Below, one piece after another: positions 1 through 11,093 of a stretch of DNA of 64,000 nucleotides; the first letter of the stretch is position 1, and each line of letters starts with the position of its first letter. This DNA is from Lepus europaeus (Eukaryota > Chordata > Mammalia > Lagomorpha > Leporidae): the NCBI RefSeq assembly GCF_033115175.1, contig NC_084850.1:113691939-113755938 (forward strand), in the 5' to 3' direction. The notes below the pieces were generated by a model. It worked only from the letters and a program-made list of their open reading frames with translations, was not told the DNA's origin and ran no database searches. The translations under genes were made by a program, and so were the position numbers.

Positions 1-829
1 TCCCAACCAGGGAATTTTATCAGAGGGATAAATCTGTGGTCCCCATTGACTTTGAATCTGGTCTGGAGGGCTGGCAGGGGGTGGGGCACCCAGTAAGGAC
101 TGTGAGGTGCTCCCCTTCACCCACTCTATCACAGGCACCTGGACTCAAACTTCGGAAGCAGAGCACCAACAGGCAGCTGGCTGGCTCTGGGAATACCTCT
201 ACTCTCTCTGTGGAAGAGGCAAACTCACAGGGCTGAGGGTGGATCCCCTGCTTTCTGTGACTGTGGGAATTCTGTGACTGAACGATAGGGCATGGGGTTC
301 ACCTAGTTCTCTGGGCAGTCGCTGTGTCTGGCTTCAGAGGCTCAGAGTTCCCTGAGGGACTGGAGCATGTCATTGCAGATGGTTCAATGCTCACACTGAG
401 GACCCTACAGATCCCTTGTGTATTTCATATGCCTGTGTGGGTGGGATGTGTAGCCATGTGGGCTAACCCCAGACATTGCTCACCTTAGCAGAGAGGAGGT
501 GAGGCTTGATTATGCTGGTGGAGGTAATCATACCCTCCCTCTGCAAGCAATAGAGGAGCTATCCCATTCCCAACTTGGGTGTCACCCCAGATTCACACTC
601 CATCAGTGAGTCCTGCCCAGAGCTCCCTTGCCCCACTCAGCAAATGACTCTCAATATAGACCAAAGGAGTAGACACTCCCCTACATCACAGAGGCATAGT
701 TCAAAGGCAAAAGCCATCAGAGGAAAAAATAACAAGTGTTTCCACAAATGCCTAAAAAAAACAGAAATACAACATAAACAAGAAAGATGATATGACTTCC
801 CAAAAGAAACTTAACACTTAAATATTAGA

Positions 830-1700
830 ATGTGAAGATGAAGAGATTAATGAGATGCCTGAAAAGGAATTCAAAAGAATTATCATAAGATGACTCAAAA
901 ACACAGAGAAGCAAATACAAAATAAACAAATCCATATATGACATGGATGAAAAATTTTTCCAGGAGTTAGGGATACTGAACAGAAATCAAACTAAAATAT
1001 TAGAAATGAAGAATTAAATACCTCAAATAGAAAATATAGTGGAAAGCCCTAAAAACAGACTTGGTGAGGCAGAAGAAAGAATATTCAAGTTAGAAGACAA
1101 ATTCCTGGAAATATCACAATCAGACAAGAAAAGATAAGAAAAAAATTAGAAAAACTTAAAACAATGTTCAAGACTTACAGGATACTATCAAATGACCAAA
1201 CATATATGTCTTGGGAGTTCCTGAAGGTGTGGAAAGAGAGAAAGAATTAGAAGACCTATTCGGTGAAATAACAGCAGAAAACTAACCTAATTTGTAGAAA
1301 GAAAGGGACATTCAGTGTACAGGAAGCACACAGAACTCCTAATAAACACAATCAGAAAACATCTTCACCACGACACATTATAGTCAAACTTTCAACAGTA
1401 AAAATAAAGATTCTCAGAAGTGCACAACAGAAACACCAGATTACCTTTAAAGGGTCCTCAATTAGATTAATAGCTGATTTCTAATCAGAAACTCTACAGG
1501 CTAGAAGAGAATGGAGAGACATAGTTCAAGTCCAAAAAGCGGAAAAAAAGTCAACACAGAATACTGTATCCAACAAAGCTTTCATTTATAAATGAAAGTG
1601 AAATAAAGACCTCCCAAATTAAACAGAAATTGAAAGAATTTGTCACCATTTGTCCAGCTTAACAACTGATAGTTAAGGATGTGCTGACATGCAGAAAAAG
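830..1700 (+). pseudogene. LINE-1 ORF1 remnant
   Basis: ORF1p is the RNA-binding chaperone that coats L1 RNA. The stretch encoding the acidic lead-in and coiled coil (near 834-880 and 1040-1100) lines up with the intact ORF1 start at 63598 near the right edge, in the same order. The C-terminal RNA-binding part is seen at 1600-1660 (the QKLKEF-like segment). Many in-frame stops and indels are present, so it is a fossil. The boundaries are approximate because the original start codon is not preserved. Confidence 0.8.
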
Positions 1701-1849
1701 GGAATAATAGTCATCATTATGAAAGAATATGAAGGCAAAAAATCTTCTAGAAATCCAAAGCAAACAATAGGAATATTTATGGAAAAATGGCAAAACCAAG
1801 TTGATACTTATCACCAATAACCCTGAGTATATATGGTCTAAACTCTCCA

Positions 1850-4800
1850 ATTAAATGATAGACTGGCTGAATGGCTTAAAAAACAAGACTCATCTATTTT
1901 CTGTTTACAACAAAAATATCTCATCAACAAAGATACATACATAATGAAAGTGAAAGAATGGAAACAGATATTCTATGCTAATGGAAACCAAAAAAAAATC
2001 AGGTGTAGCTATCTTAATAATGGAAAAAATAGACTTTAACACAAAAGCTGTTCAAAGAGTCAAAGAAAGGCACTAGTAATGATTGAAAGATCAACTTAAT
2101 GGGAAGATGTGACTATCATAAATATATGTGCAGCCAATGCCAAGACACTTGGCTATTTAAAACAAATGTTAATGGACTTAAAGGGAGACACAGACTCCAA
2201 TACAATAGTAACTGGGGACTTCAACATCCCACTTTCATCAATGGACAGATCAACTAGATAAAAAAAATCAACAAAGAAACTGCAGAGCTAATCTACACTA
2301 TGAATCAAATGGATCAAATTGACATCTACAGAACATTTCATCCCACAGTTGTAGAATACACATTCTTATCATCAGTGTATGAAACTTTCTCTAGGACAGA
2401 CTATATGCTAGGCCATAAAGCAAGTTAAAACAAATACAAACAATTGAAATCATACCATGTATCTTTTCTGACCACAATACATTAAAGCTAGAAATTAACC
2501 ATTGAATAAATTCCAGAAAATATGCAAACACATGAAGAATGAACAACATGCTCCTGAATGAACAATGGGGCATACAAGAAATTGAAAGGAAATCAAAAAA
2601 ATTCCTGGAAATGAATGAAGATGACAATACAACATATCAAAACATATGAGATATAGCAAAAGCAGTGTTAAGAGTGAAGTTAACAGAAATTGGTGTTTAT
2701 ATCAAGAAATTGGAAAGGCATCATGTAAATGACCTAACAATGTATCACAAGGACCTAGCAAAACAAGAATAAACCAAGCCCAAAAGGAGGAAAATATAAT
2801 TAAAATTAGAGAAGAAATAAATGAAATTGAAACAAAAATTGTAAAATATTAATAAAATAAAGATATGGCTTTTTGAAAAAATAAACAAAATTGATATACC
2901 ACTGGCCAAACTAATGAAAATGGGGGAGTGGAGAAGACCCAAATTAATAAAATCAGAGATAAAAAAGGAGATATTACAATGGATACCACAGGAATAAAAA
3001 GAATCATCAGGTATTACTACAAACAGCTATTTGCCAACATATTGGAAAATAGATTTCTGAACACACAATCTACCAAAATTGAGTTATGAAGAGATAGAAA
3101 ATTGAAACAGACAAATAATCAAGACAACTGAATCAGTAATAAAACTCTTCCAACAAAGAAAATCCCAGGACCAGACGGCTTCACTGCTGAATTTTACCAA
3201 ATCTTTAAAGAAATAATTCCAATTTTTCTCAAACTATTCAAAACAATTTAAAGGAAAAATTCTTCCAAACTTCCTTTATGAGGCTAGCATTACCTTAATT
3301 TCAAAACCAGAAAAAGATACAACAAAGAAAGAGAACTATAGACCAATATCCCTGATGAACAGAGATGCAAAATCCCTCAACAAAATACTAGTTAATAAAA
3401 TCCAACAACACATCAGAAAAATCATTCACCCAGACCAAGTTGGATTTATCTCTGGTATGCACAGATGGTTCAACACATGCAAATCAATAAATGTGATACA
3501 TCACATTGACAAATTGAAGTACAAAAGCCACGTGATTATCTGATGCAGAGAAAGCATTTGATAAAATACAACATCTCTTCATGATAAAAACGTTAAGCAA
3601 ACTGAGTATAGAAAGAACATTCTTCAAAACGTTCAAGGAAATATTTGACAAACCCACACTCAGTATCATATTGAATAGGGAAAAGTTGGAAGCATTTCCA
3701 CTAAGATCAAGAACTAGACAAGGATGCCCACTTGCACCACTGCTATTCATAGTTCTGGAAGTTTCAGCCAGAGCAACTAGTCGAGAAAAAGAAATAAAAT
3801 GGATACAAATAAGGAGGAAATCAAATTATCCCTGTTTGCATACAACATGATCCTATATAGAGGGAAGCTGAAAGACTCCACTAAGAGGCTATTGTAACTC
3901 ATAAGAGAGTTCAATAAAGTTGCAGGATATGAAATCAACACACAAAAATCAGTAACTTTTGTATACACAAACAATGTCATGGCTGAGAAAGAACTTGTAA
4001 GATCAGTACCATTCACAAGAGCTACAAATGTTTTTAAATACCTTAGAATGAATTTATCCAAGGATGTGAAAGGGTTCTACGATGAAAATTACAAAACATT
4101 AAGGAAAGAAATGGAAGAAAACACCAAAAAATGGAAAAGTCTTCCATGTTCAAGATTAGAAGAATTAATATCATCAAAATTTCCATACTACCCAAAGCAA
4201 TTTATAGATTCAATGAAATAACAATTAAAATACCAATGATATTCTTCTCAGATTTAGAAAAAAAAGATGCTAAAATTCATATAGAAACACAACAGACCCC
4301 GAATAGCTAAAGTAATCTTAAACAACAAAAACAAATTTGAAGGCATTACAATACCAGATTTCAAGACATACTACAGGGCAGCTTTAATCAAAACAGCCTG
4401 GTACAGGCACAAAAATAGATATGTTATACAATGCAATGGAATAAAAACCCCAGAAATTAATCCACTCATCTACAACCAACTGATCTTTAACAAAGGAGCT
4501 AAAGTCAATCCCTGGAGAAAGGACAGCCTGTTCAACAAATGGTACTGGGAAAATCTGATATACATATGCAGAAATATGATAAGATCCTACCTTATTTATC
4601 CTACCTTATACAATCCTACCACATACAAAAATCAACTCACAATGGATCAAGGATCTAAGTCTACAATCTGCTACCATCAAATTACTAGAGGAAAATATAG
4701 AGGAAACTGTGTAAGACATCAGCACAATAAATGACTTCTTGGAAAAGACCCCAGAGGCACAGGCAGTAAAACCAAAAATAGACAAATGGGATTAAATCAA

Positions 4801-5557
4801 GTTAACAAGCTTCTACACTGCAACATTGCAATAGGAACAGTCAACAAGGTGAAGAAGCAAACTGACAGAATGAGAGAAAATATTTGCAAACCATGCAACT
4901 GACAAAGGATATCCATCATATATAAAAAGCTCAAGAAACTCAACAACAATAAAACAAAAAAAATAAGAAATTGACAACGGACATGAACAGGCATTTTTCA
5001 AAGAATAAAATTCTAAAGCCAACACACATGAAAAAAATGCTCAGGATCACCAGACATCAGGGAAATGCAAGTAAACACCACAATGAGGTTTTAATTCACT
5101 CAAATTAAAATGGATATCATCCAAAAATCAAAAAACAATAAATGCTGGTAATTATGTGGGGGAAATGTAAAGTAGCATAAACATTAGAGAATATAGTATG
5201 GATTTTCCACAGAAATCTGAAAATAGATCTACCATATGACCCAGCCACCTCACTCCTGGAAGTTTACCCAAACAAAATGAAATTAGCATATGAACGACTT
5301 ATCTATATACCCATGTTAAATTATGCTCAATTCACAATAGCTAAGATATGGAATCAAACCAGATGTCCATAACTGTTGACTGGATAAAAAAAAAAAATGT
5401 GGTATATATACACTGTGGAATACTACTCAGCCATAAAAAGACTGAAATCCTGTCTCTTGCAAGAAAATGGATTCAACTAGAAGCCATTATGCTTAGTAAA
5501 ATAAGCCATTCTCAAAAAGGCAAATATTATATGTTTTCACTGATATGTGGCAATTAA
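1850..5557 (+). pseudogene. LINE-1 ORF2 remnant (endonuclease and reverse transcriptase)
   Basis: Endonuclease landmarks survive: GDFN at 2214-2225 and SDH at 2467-2475. Reverse-transcriptase landmarks also survive: a [12 protein letters not shown]-like block near 3160-3200, DQVGFISGM near 3430-3460, and [11 protein letters not shown] near 3712-3750. The catalytic FADD site at 3835-3846 reads F-A-Y-N, so both active-site aspartates are lost. The C-terminal segment is recognisable from 5372 to a stop at 5557. The frame is broken at many points; only segments such as 3355-3543, 3581-3850 and 3979-4221 stay open. Confidence 0.88.
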
Positions 5558-5890
5558 TAAAGAATACTAAAAAATGTATAGGAATGAAATGGGCATCTTG
5601 TGATATGATTGTCATTTTTAGCCCTTGTTAATACTCCTATGGAATTGTGGTCTTCCTACTTTTTACTTGTTGAATATTATTGTTAGTGGTGAATTAAGCC
5701 TGTGATTATAGAGTGGGTTAAAATTATGTCTTTGCAATAATTAATGAAAATAAAAGTGGGAAGGGAAAACGGGAGATTGAGGGGGGAGGAGAAAGGAGGG
5801 AAGTATGGTCATCTTTTTTAGAACTGTACCTATAAAATACATGAAATATATTGTTTTTATTAATAAAAATTAAAATAAAATAAAAGCAAT

Positions 5891-6800
5891 GAAAAACTGA
5901 AAAGTCCAACTACTTAAAATATATAAAGCCAAGAGAATCTGAAGTTGCGATGCATTTGTTATAACCTCTTTCAGTCCTATCCCTTGTCACAGGTGACCTT
6001 TTTGAAGCTGGAAACAGTCTCAGTAGTTAGAGATTAGATATTTATACACAGCCGTGTAGGAAATATCCACTGTTTCTAAGTGAAACTGTAATAGAAAGGG
6101 GATATGTTTTTAAGAAACTAAAGGTGGATAAGGCAAAGGATGAAGGTGTCAATAAGGTGCTCAAGGTCTAAGAGTGAAATCTGCCTTAGATAGCAAAAAT
6201 CTCTGAGAGGCTAAGCAGTTGATGTTTTTAGCATTCTCAGGGCCAAACAATCATTAGTGCCTTGGCAGGATATAAAAGTTAAGTTGAGCAAAATCAAGGA
6301 TGAGTAGATAAATGGCAGATGTAGCAATTTCTTTCACATTCTCTAGAAGGCTGGGCAAAGTAGTGACTATATCTGTACTTAGGTTGTACATAATTTTGTT
6401 CAGAAACCTCTGGCCAGAAAGCTGGTACTCAGGAATATAAATGGCACCTGCTTGCATTTTGAGCCAGATGAGTCAGGTCTAAGTAACATCTTCCATTCTA
6501 AGTTTAATCAGGCCAATCACGTAAGGACTAACTGAATGCAGAAAAAGGTAGCACATGTCTCTCAGATATGAGCAGTTCATAGAATTAGGTAAAGGATGTA
6601 AATAACCCAGTACCAATCTTAAGTTAATACATCTATTATGAACGTACCTTGAAGAAGAGAAACAAAATTTACTTTTAAGCATTTGCAGAAATTTACACAA
6701 ACACAAATAAAACATATTTAATGGTGTCAGATTTTCCCCAAGCTATCATACTGAAGTCATAAAATAAAATGCTGTAAAATAGTGTTGGAAAAAAAACAAT
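5891..6800. other. AT-rich DNA, no feature recognised
   Basis: I see no repeat head or tail, no convincing open frame and no low-complexity tract between the old LINE-1 and the first C-SINE. It is probably unique intergenic sequence or a repeat too decayed to name. Confidence 0.4.
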
Positions 6801-7137
6801 GTCAGAGGTGGGCTCTGTGACACAGTAGGTTCAGTCTCTGCTTGGGACACCTGCATCCCATACTGGAGTCCCTGGCTCAAAGTCTGGCTACCCTGTTCTT
6901 CTGATCCAGCTTCCTGTTAATATGTGTGTGAGGCAGTGTATGATGGCAGAAGTACTTTGGTTCCTGCGACCTATGCATGAGATCCAGATGGAGTTATTGA
7001 CCTCTGAGTTTAGCCTGGCCCAGTTTTGGCTGTTCTGGGCATTTGGGTAGTGAATCAGTAGATGAATAATTTCCCTCTCTGTCTCTCCTTCTCATTGTAA
7101 GCTACTTTCCAAATAAATAAGTAAATCTTTAAGAAAA
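6801..7137 (+). mobile_element. C-SINE, old copy
   Basis: The head (ctgtgacacagtaggttcag), 'catcccatactggagt' and the tail 'aaataaataagtaaatcttt' identify this SINE, whose 5' region derives from a tRNA with Pol III A and B boxes. About a fifth of positions differ from younger copies here, and no clean duplication is visible. Confidence 0.85.
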
Positions 7138-7547
7138 AATCTATTTCAAAAATGTAATGCAGATAGCATAGTAACTGAAACACCTGAAAAAATAAATGCA
7201 TCATTTTGAGTAATTTATAGATAAAAATGAAACAAAGTAGAAATTAATTTTTTAGATAGAAAAAAACTATCTTTCAAATTTGAGGGTTGCAATTAAAGGA
7301 ATAATTGAAAAATGTGGTCAATCCTCATCTATTTTTACTAGAACACTTAAAAGATCTAAAAATAAATGAACAAAGATTTTAATGGAAGATGACAGACAAA
7401 GAACAATAAAACAAAACACTTAAAGTAGAAGAAAATAGTAATTACCAAAATAAAATGACAAAACAAAAAAGAGCCATAGGTTTCATCAGCAGACACACAA
7501 ACTTTTTAAAAATAATAATAATAAAACAGACAAAACTTTGTCAAGGG
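7138..7547. other. AT-rich spacer between two C-SINEs
   Basis: The stretch is strongly A-rich with a short (ATA)n run near 7510-7525. Nothing coding or structural is supported. Confidence 0.4.
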
Positions 7548-7862
7548 AGAAGAGGTTAGCTATCAGTTAAAGTCACCATTGTTTGTGCCAACCACATCCC
7601 ATAACAAAGTGCCTGGATTTGAGTGTTGGCTATGATTCCAAATCCAGCTTCCTGCTAATGTGCATGCTGGGAGGCAGGAATCTCAAGTACTTAGGTCTCT
7701 TCCACTCACATAGGAGCAAATGGACTGAATTCCTAGTTCCCAGCTTCAGCCAGGATCAGCCCTAGCCATTGCTGGTATTTGGCAAGTGGACAAGCAGATG
7801 AGACCTCTTTCTGGCTCTGGTTCTCTGTCTCTCAAATAAATTTATAAAATTATAAAAATTAG
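7548..7862 (+). mobile_element. C-SINE, strongly diverged
   Basis: It retains the block order of the family ('catcccataacaaagtgcct', 'atccagcttcctgctaatg', 'gacaagcagatgagacct', then a tail with 'ctcaaataaattta'). The tRNA-like head is badly eroded. Confidence 0.75.
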
Positions 7863-9040
7863 CCCTTTGTCAAGTTTGAATCTATTTTTAAAGACAAAGA
7901 ATGTGTGAATGAATAACATCAGTAATGAAAAATGGGGCTATAATTATTTAGTAAGTCATTATCTAAGATTAAACAAAAGCTAAAATAACATGATACAATG
8001 AATAGCATTTTAAGAAATAATATGAAATTAGTAATATGAAAAAGTCTAGGTAAATATAAACTAGCAAAGTAGCTCATCAAGAAGAAAATCATAAAAGAAT
8101 AGTATAAAAAGTAGTTAAATGTCTGCAACAACAAAGATATCAGACCTACTAAATTTTTCAAAACTGAAGCTCGCTTCAATTGCATAAAACAGTTCTAATA
8201 TATATAAAATAAGTTAGACGATTCTTTATTTTATGAATTTAGCAGTGGTTGCAGTCTCCAATATAGAAATGCACAAGAAGGTATAAATGTAGGTTAGTCA
8301 CCCTTACACATATAGAATGTATATAGGAATTCTAAAAAGCATATTAACATATCATAATCAACACTTCAGTATCGTAATATCATAACTAATGATTTAATAT
8401 GAAACTGGCAAGGAAAACACAATCTAAAAAAAATCATACTAATGCTTCACTTTATTGAATTATAATAATCTAAAAGAGAAAAATACAGTCAACTGAATAA
8501 TGTCAATATAGTCTTGAATAGTATCAAAAACTATCCATACAAAAATTCTTCACAAATTTAACTCTCATAAATGCATATACTAGAAACTTAAGAACATATA
8601 GTACAGTATAAAAAGCAAGTTCTAGAATATCTTATGTTAAATTCAGGAATTTAGAAAATTATCTCTTATTAGCAATACCAATGAACAACGTCCTGAAAAT
8701 TTTAATCACTGCACTGAAGGAGAAAAAAGTAAGAACACAGAGGGCGTAATAGTTGTAAAATGTGAAGTAAAATAGTTTTTTATCTTAATAACAGCAAGAC
8801 AGAGGATATGATAATTATGTAAACAATCTAAGTTCTAATTATAACAGAGAATTCAACCATGGCTAAACACATCAACAGAAAAAAATATAGCTACCCATAC
8901 AGCAATGAGAAATTTTAAAAGCAATAATTCGTAAATGTAAACATTTATTATCAAGTGAATATTTTATTGAAAACACAACTGTAAAATATACATGGGGCAT
9001 CTGGATGGACATCAGTAAATTTACAAACGCCTCACTTTAA
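7863..9040. other. Very AT-rich DNA upstream of the zinc-finger gene
   Basis: No repeat family or coding frame is recognised across 1.2 kb. The composition changes abruptly at about 9040, where the CpG-containing promoter-like segment starts. Confidence 0.4.
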
Positions 9041-9455
9041 AATTACCCCAAGTCACCTAGCAACGGAAGCCTCCACTCTTCAGGGTAACACAGCGCTCCA
9101 GGGCTGGGTTTACGAATCTTTTTTTTTTTTTCTTTTTAATGTTTTCCAAGGCCAATAGCAGCGAGGTGGATCAGAAGAGGAACAGGTGGGAAAAGAACGG
9201 GCACAATTATGGGATGCCAGCACCACAGGCAGAGGCTTAGCCTACTATGCCGCAGCGCAGGCCCCAGGTTTAAGAATCTTTCAGGCGGCATTCAGGCAAC
9301 TCTTCCGGTCAGCATACCCTTACGTACACATAGGGTGGTGTTCCACTCGCCACCGGAAGCGTCTACTGAAGCGAGGCGGTAGCCGCGTTTATGGCGGTTC
9401 CTCGTGAACAATCGCAAAAGGCTAGTTTTTAGAGTGGCCCTTGCTTCAGTTTTCG
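9041..9455 (+). promoter_or_regulatory. Candidate CpG-rich promoter and 5' UTR of the KRAB zinc-finger gene
   Basis: CpG dinucleotides cluster at 9340-9415, unlike the surrounding DNA. Recognisable motifs are an RFX half-site-like CCTAGCAAC near 9057, ETS motifs CTTCCGG (9302-9308) and CCGGAAG (9353-9359), a CRE-like TTACGTAC near 9320, and a YY1-type ATGGCGG (9391-9397). Such TATA-less combinations are common in broadly expressed zinc-finger genes. The block is split by a C-SINE at 9121-9266. Promoter function is inferred from motifs only. Confidence 0.5.
9107..9280 (-). mobile_element. Truncated C-SINE inside the zinc-finger promoter, with TSD
   Basis: The head half of a minus-strand C-SINE ('gggatgccagcaccacaggc' through 'cgcaggcccc') follows a T-run at 9121-9131; the middle and tail are shortened. 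It is flanked by near-identical 14-bp duplications, GGTTTACGAATCTT (9107-9120) and GGTTTAAGAATCTT (9267-9280), which differ at one base. The insertion therefore landed in pre-existing promoter-like sequence. Confidence 0.85.
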
Positions 9456-9547
9456 GTAAGAGTTGTGATGTCTGTGGTACTGAATCTGTTTCTCTATTTT
9501 GTGTCGCCAACCGTGGTGCCAACCATCTCGCATCATTTATTTCTCAG
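9456..9547 (+). other. Candidate 92-bp mini-intron in the 5' UTR
   Basis: A good donor (TCG|GTAAGAG) begins at 9456, and a pyrimidine-rich acceptor (TTTATTTCTCAG|GG) ends at 9547. Removing it would also remove the upstream in-frame ATG at 9468 and join the CpG-rich leader to the exon carrying the ATG at 9585. It could be a real intron, a minimal spliceable relic or coincidence. No branch point was assessed. Confidence 0.35.
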
Positions 9548-9584
9548 GGATCCGCTGAGTCACGGCCTGTACCCTCACTACAGT

Positions 9585-11093
9585 ATGGCTACAGGGGCTG
9601 AAGATGACGACCTAGACTTTGTTCCCGTGGTGCCGGGCCAGCAAGATCACGACCAGAGGTGTGTTACTTTGAAGGATGTGTTTGTGTACCTCTCCCCTGA
9701 AGAATGGAAGCTACTTGATGAGGATCAGAAATATCTGTACCATGATGTGATGCTAAATATCTTTCTATATGTGCTTTCATTGAGACTTCCAATTACCAGA
9801 TCCTGTATGCTTACTCAGCCAGAGCCAGAGAGCGAGCCCAGGAAGCCAGACAGCGTAGATGTAGCTCCGGATAATGCAAAGACAACCAAGAGAAGGTCTG
9901 GCCCTGGTTATTGGTATACAGAGATGGATGAAGATGTGCATTCTGAAGAAGGTGTTTTGGAGAGAATATCTCAGGTGAGAAGTCCTGAGGCAAGCCCTAG
10001 CACCCAAGAGACCCAATCCTGTGACATCTGTGAGCAGATTGTAACAGGAATTCTGCACCTGGCAGAACAGGGAACAACCAGTGGGCTGCAGCCATACATA
10101 TGTACATCATGTGGGAGAGACTTATGGTTCAATTTGCAGCAGTGTGGAGAGAAATTCTCCAGAGGAGGAAAGGGCCAGTCCTCATTTGTGAATAGCCTTG
10201 CATACCTTGTTTCAGAGAAGGCCTTCACTTCCAGGGAGGATGGGCAGGACTTCTTGACCAACTCTGACCTTGTCCAGCACCAGGCCACTCACAATGAGGA
10301 AAATCCACACAGGAGCACTGGATGTGGAGAGGCCCAGCAGACTGGACAAAGTCAAAGGTGCAGTGAATGTGGGGAAGTTTTCAGACACAAAGACCAACTT
10401 ACTCAGCACCAGAAAAGCCACACAAGAGAACAATCTTATGAGTGCATTGAATGTGGAAAATCCTTTAGCCGAAGCCAGCACCTTACACTGCACCAGAAAA
10501 TTCACAGATCAATGCCTTTTAAGTGCAATGATTGTGGGAAATTGTTTAGCTGCAGGTCCAGTCTTGTTATACACCAGACAGATCACACAAGATCAAAGCC
10601 TTATGGGTGTGCTGAATGTGGGAAATTTTTCAGCAGACATTCCGTCCTTGTTCAACACAAGATAACTCACACTGGAGCAAGACCTCATGGGTGTGATGAA
10701 TGTGGGAAAAACTTCCACAACAGAGAAATACTTGCTAAGCACAAGAAAACTCACAGTGGAGAAAAGCCTTATACATGCAGCATTTGTGTAAAAAGCTTTA
10801 AACGTAAATATGTATTTATAGACCACATAAAAGTCCACACTAAAAAACCCTCTTATGAATGTAATGAATGTGGGAAATTGTTTGAAAGAAATGGCAACCT
10901 TTTAATACACAAGAGAACTCACAGTGTAAAAAGGCTTTATGTGTGCAGCGATTGTGGGAAAGCATTCACCACTAGGTCCCACCTTACACAGCACCAGAAA
11001 GTTCACACCAGAGCAGTGCCTATGGATGAAGTGAATGTGGAAAGTTCTGTGGTGGCAACTCCAGAACATTCTACACCCAAAACTTCACACTAG
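9585..11093 (+). CDS. Intronless KRAB C2H2 zinc-finger protein, 502 aa
   Basis: This is a predicted nuclear DNA-binding transcriptional regulator, since KRAB boxes recruit TRIM28 in most family members. The ATG at 9585 was chosen because it has A at -3 and G at +4 and precedes the KRAB box. The frame stays open upstream to 9441, where the only other ATG is at 9468. The domains are KRAB-A at residues 27-66 (VTLKDV...SPEEW...YHDVML), an unrecognised insert of about 40 residues (67-106), and a linker with an SCDICEQ...ILHLAE motif (145-160). Degenerate fingers follow (173-236), then eight intact C-X2-C-X12-H-X3-H fingers spaced every 28 residues (259-474). The linkers have decayed from TGEKP, and only one SGEKP remains. 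In the KRAB box the MLE motif reads MLN. The linker style resembles the ZNF211/ZNF551/ZNF587 group of human 19q13.43 genes, from memory only. The last 23 residues or so look frameshifted. The absence of introns between KRAB and fingers suggests a retrocopy. Confidence 0.85.
   Translation: MATGAEDDDLDFVPVVPGQQDHDQRCVTLKDVFVYLSPEEWKLLDEDQKYLYHDVMLNIFLYVLSLRLPITRSCMLTQPEPESEPRKPDSVDVAPDNAKTTKRRSGPGYWYTEMDEDVHSEEGVLERISQVRSPEASPSTQETQSCDICEQIVTGILHLAEQGTTSGLQPYICTSCGRDLWFNLQQCGEKFSRGGKGQSSFVNSLAYLVSEKAFTSREDGQDFLTNSDLVQHQATHNEENPHRSTGCGEAQQTGQSQRCSECGEVFRHKDQLTQHQKSHTREQSYECIECGKSFSRSQHLTLHQKIHRSMPFKCNDCGKLFSCRSSLVIHQTDHTRSKPYGCAECGKFFSRHSVLVQHKITHTGARPHGCDECGKNFHNREILAKHKKTHSGEKPYTCSICVKSFKRKYVFIDHIKVHTKKPSYECNECGKLFERNGNLLIHKRTHSVKRLYVCSDCGKAFTTRSHLTQHQKVHTRAVPMDEVNVESSVVATPEHSTPKTSH

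Larger units (their letters stand above)
1..5890 (+). mobile_element. Old near-full-length LINE-1, 5' end cut by the window edge
   Basis: In order, the segment shows an L1-type 5' UTR (about 1-780), a decayed ORF1, a decayed ORF2, and a 3' UTR from 5558. The 3' UTR has a purine-rich G tract near 5756-5803 and an A-rich end at 5860-5890. Stops and frameshifts occur throughout, so it cannot encode its own machinery. The 3' UTR differs from that of the younger LINE-1 copies at 18.2, 42.3 and 53.5 kb, which suggests an older subfamily. The 5' target duplication lies outside the window and I could not identify the 3' one. Confidence 0.9.

Noticed and set aside
1-5890. Functional LINE-1
   Set aside because: It has multiple stops and frameshifts and a destroyed RT catalytic motif.
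9441-9584. Zinc-finger ORF starting at 9441 (550 aa)
   Set aside because: The codon at 9441 is TTG, not ATG. The first ATG (9468) lies in a possible intron and gives an unlikely hydrophobic leader. The ATG at 9585 has the better context.
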